Shown here one piece after another: positions 6,842 to 12,608 of a stretch of 21,480 bases of DNA. Origin of the DNA: a virus; IMG/VR virus record IMGVR_UViG_3300044638_005192, positions 1-21,480 of that record. One strand, 5' to 3'. Position 1 is the first letter of the stretch. Each line of letters opens with the position of its first letter. A program made the translations under genes and the position numbers. The notes beneath the pieces were generated by a model. The model was not told the DNA's origin, made no database searches, and saw only the letters and a program-made list of their open reading frames with translations.

Positions 6842-6870
6842 AGTATAGCAGAACTAAATTATTATTTCAA
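6842..6870 (-). promoter_or_regulatory. Sigma70-like promoter for the DUF2815 gene
   Basis: On the minus strand TTGAAA (6865-6870) and TATACT (6842-6847) are 17 bp apart, with an extended TGc before the -10. Transcription would start near 6835, about 43 nt before the ATG at 6792. It overlaps the last codons of the upstream DUF2800 gene. Confidence 0.7.
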
Positions 6871-7981
6871 AGTCTTTTGCGGAAACGATACAGCTTGGTC
6901 GTTTATCGCTCTCCGGCACGAGCGTTGGCGTACCCTGCGGCTTGGTCGAGAGGCTGTCGATTATCTCCTTGTTACCCTTACCAACCGCCTTTTCCGCTTT
7001 GGCAACGCTGAGTAGCTTGTGTTCGAAGGCATCCAACCCCAGCAGATCACTCAGGGCTGATGCTGCACGATCATCATCTATCCATGCCCTGTTCGACCTA
7101 CCCTCGACCATCTTGAAGCCCTCGAAGGATTTGCCTGACTCTAGCCGCTCGGAGACTAGGCTCTCTACTGCGTCCAGCCAGCTCACGATCAACTTTTTGC
7201 TCTCGAGGGCTTTCCGTAGTTGCTGGTCGGTCAAGGTGTCAGGGTTGGCTGGTGACAGATCATCAAACTGACTCATCATTGCCTGCTCGGCGTAGACCTT
7301 TAGGGCCGGGCAGGTTGCCTTCGCCCTACACCACTGGCACTGCTTCTCGCCGGGGGTACGCGGTGCGTTAGGTTGCGCTGCCCGTTCAGCCGCTTGCGTA
7401 AGCCTCTCTGCCCAAGCGTTAACCTCATCAATGGTTAACTCCCACTCACTTATATGATCTAGGCGTGGCTGCACGATGGTAATTACAATGGTTTTGAAGG
7501 CCATCCAGCTATGATTGCTAATAGCACCAATGGCATAAAGCAATGCCTGTGTGTTATTCTCAGCATCAACTCGGACACCCTTCCCATATTTGAGATCGAT
7601 CACGTGCAGAGTGTCGTTACCCATCACGAGGGCATCGCACGTTCCAAAACCATCCGGCGCGACATGGCTGAAGTCTACGTACTGCTCAACCAGCACCATT
7701 CCTTTTTTAGATTTAACGTAGTCAACGTAGACTTGCACATAGTCGGCCATCTCCTGAGTGACAGTAACCGCATTGTTATCAATGAGTTGTTTATCCACCC
7801 ACTCAGACGCTCGCTCGCCCATTGTTAAGCATATCTCCGCTAACTCATGGGCGGCTGTACCCTCATCGGCGTAAATGCTGCTCTTGTTGGGTAAGCCCTG
7901 CTCGGCTTCGATTGATCCAGCGCACAGAAACCACTTGGCGCTTCCTGATGCTGAGAACCTAGCGTGTGCCTTAGTGTTCAC
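6854..7981 (-). CDS. DUF2800 Cas4/RecB-like PD-(D/E)XK nuclease
   Basis: 375 residues from a GTG at 7981, supported by GGAGG 6 nt upstream and an 11-nt overlap with the preceding gene. Nuclease features: HELAE (45-49), GFGTCDALV with D116, and HVIDLKYGKG with D129-x-K131. C20 near the N-terminus with C215, C218 and C224 (CQWC...C) forms the four-cysteine pattern typical of iron-sulphur-clamped Cas4/AddB-type nucleases; the cluster itself is inferred. DUF2800 proteins occur with DUF2815 SSB, polymerase and VRR-NUC genes in phages and are thought to act in DNA end processing or recombination. It follows the 97-aa gene from the palindrome promoter. Confidence 0.9.
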   Translation of the reverse strand: MNTKAHARFSASGSAKWFLCAGSIEAEQGLPNKSSIYADEGTAAHELAEICLTMGERASEWVDKQLIDNNAVTVTQEMADYVQVYVDYVKSKKGMVLVEQYVDFSHVAPDGFGTCDALVMGNDTLHVIDLKYGKGVRVDAENNTQALLYAIGAISNHSWMAFKTIVITIVQPRLDHISEWELTIDEVNAWAERLTQAAERAAQPNAPRTPGEKQCQWCRAKATCPALKVYAEQAMMSQFDDLSPANPDTLTDQQLRKALESKKLIVSWLDAVESLVSERLESGKSFEGFKMVEGRSNRAWIDDDRAASALSDLLGLDAFEHKLLSVAKAEKAVGKGNKEIIDSLSTKPQGTPTLVPESDKRPSCIVSAKDFEIII

Positions 7982-8264
7982 TGATCGCCTCCAGCTTTGC
8001 TTTGATCGCTGAGTAATGTTTGGCAGGGATGTCCGAAATTATCTTGGCGTTGTCATAGGCAGCTAGTGCCGCTACGATCTGCGGCTTCTTGGTGCGGTCA
8101 TTACGCACGATGGTTGTACACATGGCTTGCAAGTCCTCGGCGGTGACAGTTTTATCAAGTGCCGGAATAGAAGCAGGCAAAGGCGGTGCTTTTTGGGCGA
8201 TTATTGCTGCTGTATTGGCATCAACAGACGCGATTAGCGCGGTGAGTAGTTGTTCGATTGTCAT
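7971..8264 (-). CDS. 97-aa conserved phage protein, first gene of leftward operon
   Basis: 97 residues from the ATG at 8264, with AGGAAAC 6 nt upstream; a longer frame reaching 8315 runs into the promoter palindrome and is rejected. The protein has an Ala-rich N-terminal helix (MTIEQLLTALIASVDANTAAI), a Pro/Ala linker, then a C-terminal helical part, TVTAEDLQAMCTTIV ... KPQIVAALAAY ... ISDIPAKHYSAIKAKLEAI. This C-terminal layout occurs in small proteins next to phage recombination genes, but no function is known. It is the first gene transcribed leftwards from the palindrome and its stop overlaps the DUF2800 GTG, so it is likely an early protein linked to replication or recombination. Confidence 0.68.
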   Translation of the reverse strand: MTIEQLLTALIASVDANTAAIIAQKAPPLPASIPALDKTVTAEDLQAMCTTIVRNDRTKKPQIVAALAAYDNAKIISDIPAKHYSAIKAKLEAISEH

Positions 8265-8298
8265 TTTAGTTTCCTTTTGTTTGTGGTTTGGAAGTAGA

Positions 8299-8307
8299 AC
8301 TATAGCA
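8299..8307 (-). promoter_or_regulatory. Leftward extended -10 promoter
   Basis: The minus strand reads TGCTATAGT in the left palindrome arm. The expected start point near 8292 is 28 nt before the ATG at 8264. No clear -35 hexamer is seen in the AT-rich centre of the palindrome. Confidence 0.55.
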
Positions 8308-8341
8308 TAAGACAAATAATTTATATGTTTTATTTGTCTTA

Positions 8342-8350
8342 TGCTATAGT
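8342..8350 (+). promoter_or_regulatory. Rightward extended -10 promoter
   Basis: The mirror copy of the leftward element, TGCTATAGT, in the right palindrome arm. The start point near 8357 would be 25 nt before the ATG at 8382 of the Cro-like gene. No clear -35 is visible, so activity would rely on the extended -10. Confidence 0.55.
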
Positions 8351-8381
8351 TCTACTTCCAAAACAACTTATGGAGAACAAG

Positions 8382-8591
8382 ATGCAAAACATACTAATGA
8401 TGAAGATCATTAAACATTACGGCTCACAGCGGAAACTCGCAAAGGCTTTGGGTGTTACAGAGGGTTCCGTTTCGCACTGGGTAAAGGCGGGGTATTTCCC
8501 ACCAGCTCAGGCTATCAGGATTGAACGGGCGATGGGTAATAGTGCTTTTCGTGCAGTATATCTGGTTGCTCCTGATAAAGAAGGTGCGTGA
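8382..8591 (+). CDS. Cro/YdaS-like helix-turn-helix regulator
   Basis: 69 residues from the ATG at 8382, favoured because GGAG (8372-8375) lies 6 nt upstream; an ATG at 8370 would add four residues. The helix-turn-helix is clear: GSQRKLAKALGVTEGSVSHW at about residues 14-33, followed by PPAQAIRIERAMG, the pattern of small Cro-like/YdaS-type regulators. It should bind DNA as a dimer, and the 33-bp palindrome just upstream is the natural target, giving autoregulation and control of both divergent operons. Its TGA overlaps the primase-helicase start region. No opposing CI-like repressor is visible in this window. Confidence 0.82.
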   Translation: MQNILMMKIIKHYGSQRKLAKALGVTEGSVSHWVKAGYFPPAQAIRIERAMGNSAFRAVYLVAPDKEGA

Positions 8592-10891
8592 TGAAGATCG
8601 CCACTGGCGGTGAAAACAAGGGAAAAGTTAAAAATGTAGAGATCGCGTGGTCTGACCTATCTGCAAAGTTAACTACCCACGCGGTGGGTGACAAGGGTAA
8701 GAAGTTCTTTGTAGGTGGTCACTTCCAGCGTGATGTTAGAGAGGATTCTGAGCTAATAGCTCGAACGCTCTTGACGTTCGATGTCGATAACGCGGGTATG
8801 ACGCTGGACAACATCGAGTATCTTTTGACGATGAACCTCGACTGCGCTTTCGCTGCTTACTCCACGCATAGCCACACTGTGGCCTCCCCTCGACTGCGAA
8901 TAGTCATACCTCTCTCCCGTGAGGTCACAGGCGATGAGTACCGCGTACTTTCTCGCTCTGTGGGTGCTAGTCTTGGCATACCTCTGGATGAGTGCAGCTT
9001 CAAGCCTAATCAGCTTATGTACACTCCATCGATGGTTGCTGGTGCTGACGTATGGTCAATGCTGGGTGAGGGTGAGTTCTATCCCGTCCCTGACTTTATA
9101 GCTACACCAAAAGTTAAGGAGCTGGATGACCTCTCCGCGATGGTTGCAGCGTTACCCCTAGACATAACGGATGTAGAGGTAGATGCAACGCTGTCAGCAT
9201 ACCCCGCTACCGGGCTGGACTATGACGCATGGCTCAAGTGTGGCATGGCGCTCTACCATCAGTTCTTAGGCTCTAAGGTGGGCTTTGCTCGGTGGGTGGC
9301 GTGGTCTAAGCTCGATGCTGAACGCTTTGATGATGGCGAGATGAAGGCTAAGTGGAAGTCCTTTGGTGGTAGTGATAAGCCAGTCACGATGGCTAGTATT
9401 ATCTACCACGTTAAGCAGGCAGGGGGAGTTGTATCAACTGCAAAGGGTTGGCTTGAGCAAATTGATGCTTGTGAGGATAAACACGCGCTTGAGAAGCTGG
9501 TGCAGTTCAAAATATCTGCCGACAAGACCATAGGGGCGGTGGATCAGGCTGGGTTAGAGATAGCAGTAAAGACCAAATTCTCTGAGTTCGGCGTAGTTCT
9601 ACGCGCTGATCCATTGCGTAAGTTGTTCAAGCCAAAACACAAACGGGCATTGCCTGATATTAGTGGGAGTGAATTGCCGCTGGAAACCATAGGTAATCTC
9701 AGGGCCGTTGCTGATAACTGCAATGTTACGATCAGATACAACGTCATCAAGAAGGAAGATGAAATTCTAATACCTGACGCGGGTTGGTCAATTGACAATG
9801 GCAAGACTGCTTCAATAACGTGGCTACAGTCTGAGTGCCACAAGGTCGAGATGCGAACCGCCAATATAAAAAACTTTGTAACCCTGCTGGCTGATAGTAA
9901 CCAGTTCAATCCCGTGACCGAATGGATTAATTCAAAGCAGTGGGATGGTGTTTCAAGAATTGATGCTTTTTACGATACGGTTCAAGAGGATACCGATAAA
10001 TGCTCTGCCAAGATGAAACGTATCGTAATGTTGCGCTGGGCGGTGTCTGCTATTGCAGCGGCGTTTAGTCCTAATGGCATTATGGCTCGTGGTGTGTTGG
10101 TATTTCAAGGTGTGCAATACTCTGGCAAGACGCGGTGGATTGATGCGCTTGCACCAAAGGACATGGAATTAATTAAAACAGGTAGAGCATTGAATGTTCA
10201 CGATAAGGACTCGGTTAAGCAGATAGTTTCCTCTTGGATCAGTGAGTTAGGTGAATTAGATGCTACGTTCAAGAAGTCTGACATTGCCGCACTAAAGGCG
10301 TTCATCACATCGGACACGGACGAATTGCGTAGACCTTATGCCGCTGCCGAAAGCCGCTACGCTAGGCGTACAGTATTTGCGGCCTCTGTGAATGAGTCAA
10401 AGTTCTTGCAGGACGATACGGGTAATAGTAGGTTTTGGGTTATCCCAATTGTTTCAATTAATCACGCCCACGAGTTAGATATGCAGCAGGTGTGGGCTGA
10501 GTTTTATGTGTTGTGGAAGGGTGGCGAAAAGCACTATTTAACTAATTCAGAAATGGCAATGCTCAATGGACATAATGAAAGTTTTACCGCCCCTGAACCT
10601 ATTTTTGAGATGGTTTCCAGTCACCTTGACTGGGCTAATTTTGACCCTAACGACTGCCGATGGATGCAAACGAGTGATGTTTTGAGGTGGATAGGTAAGG
10701 AAAATCCGTCAAAATTTGAAACAATTGTGGGGGGTAGAGCAATTCAAAAAATGAACGGGGGTATGCAAAGAAAGAGTCATGGAAAGTTACTTTCGGCAGT
10801 TCCCAATGAAAAACTCTCAATTGAGGTTCATAATTTTGACAAACTTGGTAATACTTCCAGTGAGGGGGGATATGAATCTATCCCCTTTTAG
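8591..10891 (+). CDS. Primase-helicase: AEP-like primase, PriCT-2 and VapE-type helicase domains
   Basis: 766 residues from the ATG at 8591 (AAGAAGG 6 nt upstream; a GTG at 8588 is also possible). The N-terminal primase-like region has FDVD (63-66), YSTHSHTVASPRLRIVIPLS and FKPNQLMYTPS, matching catalytic and nucleotide-binding parts of archaeo-eukaryotic-type primases. A PriCT-2-like segment follows (YDAWLKCGMALYHQF ... KWKSFGG). The C-terminal virulence-associated E type superfamily 3-like ATPase has a Walker A region GVQYSGKT (507-514), SSWISELGELD as Walker B area, and FAASVNESKFLQDDTGNSRFW. It would synthesise primers and unwind the fork for the family B polymerase on the opposite operon. 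The last 100 or so codons are more AT-rich. Confidence 0.88.
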   Translation: MKIATGGENKGKVKNVEIAWSDLSAKLTTHAVGDKGKKFFVGGHFQRDVREDSELIARTLLTFDVDNAGMTLDNIEYLLTMNLDCAFAAYSTHSHTVASPRLRIVIPLSREVTGDEYRVLSRSVGASLGIPLDECSFKPNQLMYTPSMVAGADVWSMLGEGEFYPVPDFIATPKVKELDDLSAMVAALPLDITDVEVDATLSAYPATGLDYDAWLKCGMALYHQFLGSKVGFARWVAWSKLDAERFDDGEMKAKWKSFGGSDKPVTMASIIYHVKQAGGVVSTAKGWLEQIDACEDKHALEKLVQFKISADKTIGAVDQAGLEIAVKTKFSEFGVVLRADPLRKLFKPKHKRALPDISGSELPLETIGNLRAVADNCNVTIRYNVIKKEDEILIPDAGWSIDNGKTASITWLQSECHKVEMRTANIKNFVTLLADSNQFNPVTEWINSKQWDGVSRIDAFYDTVQEDTDKCSAKMKRIVMLRWAVSAIAAAFSPNGIMARGVLVFQGVQYSGKTRWIDALAPKDMELIKTGRALNVHDKDSVKQIVSSWISELGELDATFKKSDIAALKAFITSDTDELRRPYAAAESRYARRTVFAASVNESKFLQDDTGNSRFWVIPIVSINHAHELDMQQVWAEFYVLWKGGEKHYLTNSEMAMLNGHNESFTAPEPIFEMVSSHLDWANFDPNDCRWMQTSDVLRWIGKENPSKFETIVGGRAIQKMNGGMQRKSHGKLLSAVPNEKLSIEVHNFDKLGNTSSEGGYESIPF

Positions 10892-11094
10892 GGTCATTTA
10901 CCCCCGCATATACCCCACCCTTACCTCCAGTAGTGGTAAGGGTTTGGAGCATAGGGGGTAATAGGGGGTAATAGAAAGTTAGTATAAACTTATATAGGGA
11001 ATAGGAACTTGGGTATTGGTATATATACCTCTTCCTATAGGGAGTTTGAAAATGGGTACTACCCCCACCCCCACTACCCCCCGTGATAAAAAAC
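10892..11094. promoter_or_regulatory. Noncoding stretch with repeated TACCCCC/GGGGGTA runs
   Basis: No convincing gene between the primase-helicase stop and the next promoter. It contains TACCCC-type runs at 10899-10905, 10911-10916, 11060-11066 and 11075-11082, and the opposite orientation in two exact tandem 10-mers atagggggta (10951-10960, 10961-10970). A 9-bp perfect stem with a 9-nt loop lies at 10917-10943. It is not followed by a T-run, so it is not a typical terminator. AT-rich sequence follows (10971-11040). Candidate roles are a replication origin, or a folded RNA/DNA regulatory site; neither is shown. Confidence 0.45.
10917..10943 (+). repeat. 9-bp inverted repeat (hairpin)
   Basis: acccttacc (10917-10925) and ggtaagggt (10935-10943) are exact reverse complements around a 9-nt loop. 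It lies 26 nt after the primase-helicase stop, lacks a following T tract, and precedes the tandem atagggggta repeat. Confidence 0.6.
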
Positions 11095-11122
11095 TTGACA
11101 TATATTATAGAAGGATTAATAT
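11095..11122 (+). promoter_or_regulatory. Sigma70-like promoter for the small-gene/head operon
   Basis: A consensus TTGACA (11095-11100) is followed after 16 bp by TAATAT (11117-11122). The start point would be near 11129, 46 nt before the ATG at 11175. It is the best -35 box in the window and could drive the small genes and, by extension, the packaging and head genes. Confidence 0.65.
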
Positions 11123-11174
11123 CTTAGTTATCGAGGTCACTGGGACTGAGAGATCACAAATCTGGAGATGCAAA

Positions 11175-11300
11175 ATGAGCAAATATGACGAGTTCTTCCC
11201 GCGCCAAAAGCGACCACCATTCGAGCCTACACCTTGGCTCGTAATAATTATTGTGGTGATGGCGATTGCCTTCACTTCGTACCTCTCTCAATCTTGCTAG
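11175..11300 (+). CDS. 41-aa membrane protein
   Basis: 41 residues from the ATG at 11175, chosen because GGAG lies 7-8 nt upstream and because the longer frame starting at 11016 would read through the promoter and C-rich tract. A polar basic head (MSKYDEFFPRQKRPPFEPTP) is followed by one hydrophobic helix, WLVIIIVVMAIAFTSYL, and a short Cys-containing end. It is the first gene after the TTGACA promoter. Function unknown. Confidence 0.6.
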   Translation: MSKYDEFFPRQKRPPFEPTPWLVIIIVVMAIAFTSYLSQSC

Positions 11301-11309
11301 GAGCATAAA

Positions 11310-11561
11310 ATGGATTTTATCGAAATTACAGCGTTTCAAGTTGGAGCAGCTAGGTTGGTCATTAGCTTTTCCCGAGCAGACAATGAAACCAAAAGGAATC
11401 TGCTGGACTCCTACACGGCAATCGTCAGGGAGTATGAGGAAGCCTTGTACCACAGCCGAGAGCAAGAACAGAATCAGGGCTTGGACGAGGTGGAGTTGGA
11501 TCAGTATTTAGACGATCCGCGTCATGGACAGGCAGAACCATTAAACAGAGGTGACTTCTAA
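11310..11561 (+). CDS. 83-aa protein, unknown function
   Basis: 83 residues with a strong GGAG ribosome site about 6 nt before the ATG at 11310. The protein is helical and acidic: DFIEITAFQVGAARLVISFS, then DNETKRNLLDSYTAIVREYEEALYHSRE, and an Asp/Glu-rich end. No motif or family is recognised and there is no signal or membrane segment. Its TAA overlaps the next ATG as TAATG (11559-11563), so it is co-translated with the downstream membrane protein. It is probably an early or middle accessory protein. Confidence 0.6.
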   Translation: MDFIEITAFQVGAARLVISFSRADNETKRNLLDSYTAIVREYEEALYHSREQEQNQGLDEVELDQYLDDPRHGQAEPLNRGDF

Positions 11562-11791
11562 TGAACTCTAACTACGATACTAGCCCTAGAACGCTCAGAG
11601 AGGGCGTAGAACGCAATAAGTCTCACGATGGATACCTACCCTACCTAAATGCACCCCGAGGGCTTGTAGGAGGCTACAGGTCGTCTACATGGCAAGATGA
11701 CGATAGGGCTTTCCTTTTGTGGGTCAAGGTTGTGGTAGTTGCTACCGTTGGTGGGTTGGTTACTCTTATTGCGGTGGTGATACATGGCTAA
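11561..11791 (+). CDS. 76-aa tail-anchored membrane protein, unknown function
   Basis: 76 residues. A polar N-terminal 50 (NSNYDTSPRTLREGVERNK ... GGYRSSTWQDDDRA) is followed by a single hydrophobic segment, FLLWVKVVVVATVGGLVTLIAVVIHG, at the C-terminus, predicting a tail-anchored membrane protein. It starts within the stop of the preceding gene and overlaps the next gene by 8 nt. No family recognised. Together with the 41-aa gene it makes two small membrane proteins in this accessory block. Confidence 0.6.
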   Translation: MNSNYDTSPRTLREGVERNKSHDGYLPYLNAPRGLVGGYRSSTWQDDDRAFLLWVKVVVVATVGGLVTLIAVVIHG

Positions 11792-12002
11792 TGCAGTCAC
11801 CAAGACGCGGCTTCTAATCTCAAACACTCAAGGGCTTATCACCCTGTCGCAAATCAAAAAAATACTTGACTTAACCTCTGCGGAGATTAGCATGGCAGTT
11901 GCCTACCTATATCGGCAGGGTTCGGTAGATCGAATCAAGATAGACAATGAGGGTGCTGGGCCTAGCCAAGTCTGGGCCTATCAGCACAAGAGCAGATTAT
12001 GA
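11784..12002 (+). CDS. Small winged-helix DNA-binding protein
   Basis: 72 residues. The sequence has the order of a winged helix: LLISNTQGLITLSQIKKIL (helices 1-2), DLTSAEISMAVAYLYRQGSVD (recognition helix then turn), and a wing region RIKIDNEGAGPSQVWAYQ. The 'hydrophobic helix, LYRQGxVxR' shape is typical of MarR/ArsR-like small regulators. It may regulate the downstream packaging and structural genes. It overlaps both neighbours (8 nt upstream, ATGA downstream). Function is inferred from fold pattern only. Confidence 0.6.
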   Translation: MANAVTKTRLLISNTQGLITLSQIKKILDLTSAEISMAVAYLYRQGSVDRIKIDNEGAGPSQVWAYQHKSRL

Positions 12003-12196
12003 TTAGAATGGTGCGAACACACGCAGGCTACGCAATGCACGAGATTGTATGTGATTCCAATGGAGTGCCAGTCAGCAGCTTTCCAGCTACCATTCAAGGT
12101 ATGACAAGATTAGACGCTATAAAATACTTGGGCGATGTGATAGAAGCAGCTAAACTCCCAGCTATTAGACTCAATGAAATACGCACTGCACATTAA
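11999..12196 (+). CDS. 65-aa protein, unknown function
   Basis: 65 residues, ATG at 11999 overlapping the previous TGA. The sequence MHEIVCDSNGVPVSSFPATI followed by TRLDAIKYLGDVIEAAKLPAIRL suggests a small mixed beta-alpha protein. No motif is recognised. A second ATG at 12008 is also possible. Its 3' end overlaps the 41-aa zinc-ribbon gene by 23 nt. Confidence 0.5.
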   Translation: MIRMVRTHAGYAMHEIVCDSNGVPVSSFPATIQGMTRLDAIKYLGDVIEAAKLPAIRLNEIRTAH

Positions 12197-12299
12197 TCAT
12201 CCTGTAAAATCAGGAGATTGCGATCTTTGTGGTCGCTATAGTAGCAAGTTAATTCACGGTGTATGCTTGCCGTGTCGATTAAAATTTAAGCAAAAATAA
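12174..12299 (+). CDS. 41-aa zinc-ribbon/zinc-knuckle peptide
   Basis: ATG at 12174 and TAA at 12297-12299 give 41 residues. Two CxxC knuckles, CDLC (16-19) and CLPC (31-34), are 11 residues apart with a basic end (RLKFKQK), as in very small zinc-binding phage proteins. It overlaps the preceding gene by 23 nt and stops 9 nt before the small terminase gene, so the reading frame fills an otherwise empty gap. No clear ribosome site is visible; coupling to the upstream gene is likely. Confidence 0.6.
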   Translation: MKYALHINHPVKSGDCDLCGRYSSKLIHGVCLPCRLKFKQK

Positions 12300-12308
12300 G
12301 CGAGATAT

Positions 12309-12608
12309 ATGATGGTCATTAAAAAACCAAGTAAAACTGGTAGAAAGGCTGGCCCGGGTAGGCCAAAAGGATTGGTTAACAAGTCCACAGCCAACGCTAG
12401 AGAGGCTATTGCCCGGTTTGTTGATGGTAATGCTCATCGAGTGCAGGAATGGCTAGACCTGATCGCTGAGACCAAAGGCCCTCTGGTAGCATTCCAGTGT
12501 TACACCGACATGATCGAGTATCATGTACCAAAATTGAGCCGCACAGAACTCACTGGCAAGGATGAAGGGCCAGTTCAGATGGTGATTAAGTGGAAACCAA
12601 CGAAATAG
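12309..12608 (+). CDS. Terminase small subunit-like protein
   Basis: 99 residues. A basic N-terminus with GRKAGPGRPKGLVNKSTANA (an AT-hook-like GRPKG core) is followed by a helical region, AREAIARFVDGNAHRVQEWLDLIAETKGP, and FQCYTDMIEYHVPKLSRTELTGKDEGPV. This layout is common in short phage proteins encoded directly before large terminase and is usually annotated as the DNA-recognition subunit. It overlaps the large subunit by 19 nt. ATG codons at 12309 and 12312 are both possible starts. It should bind the packaging site and recruit the motor. Confidence 0.75.
   Translation: MMVIKKPSKTGRKAGPGRPKGLVNKSTANAREAIARFVDGNAHRVQEWLDLIAETKGPLVAFQCYTDMIEYHVPKLSRTELTGKDEGPVQMVIKWKPTK

Larger units (their letters stand above)
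8287..8362. repeat. Perfect 33-bp inverted repeat (bidirectional promoter/operator)
   Basis: The arms 8287-8319 and 8330-8362 are exact reverse complements over 33 bp, separated by the 10-nt AT-rich spacer tttatatgtt. The palindrome sits between the divergent leftward replication operon and the rightward Cro-like gene. Each arm carries TATGCTATAGT pointing outward, so the same extended -10 is presented on both strands. The leaders to the two start codons are about 25-28 nt. It is the obvious operator site for the Cro-like protein encoded immediately to the right. Confidence 0.9.

Noticed and set aside
8265-8315. Longer 97-aa gene and longer Cro-like gene, both reading LSYAIVLLP at the N-terminus
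   Set aside because: The identical leader peptides are a by-product of translating the two arms of the DNA palindrome; ribosome sites lie further downstream.
9544-9909. 121-aa minus-strand frame opposite the primase-helicase
   Set aside because: Antisense shadow of a clear coding region with no recognisable motif or ribosome site.
10779-10961. 60-aa frame overlapping the end of the primase-helicase gene
   Set aside because: Out of frame with a strong gene, low-complexity end through the C/G runs, no ribosome site.
11016-11174. Upstream extension of the 41-aa membrane protein to 94 residues
   Set aside because: The extension reads through the C-rich tract and the TTGACA/TAATAT promoter; GGAG supports the ATG at 11175.
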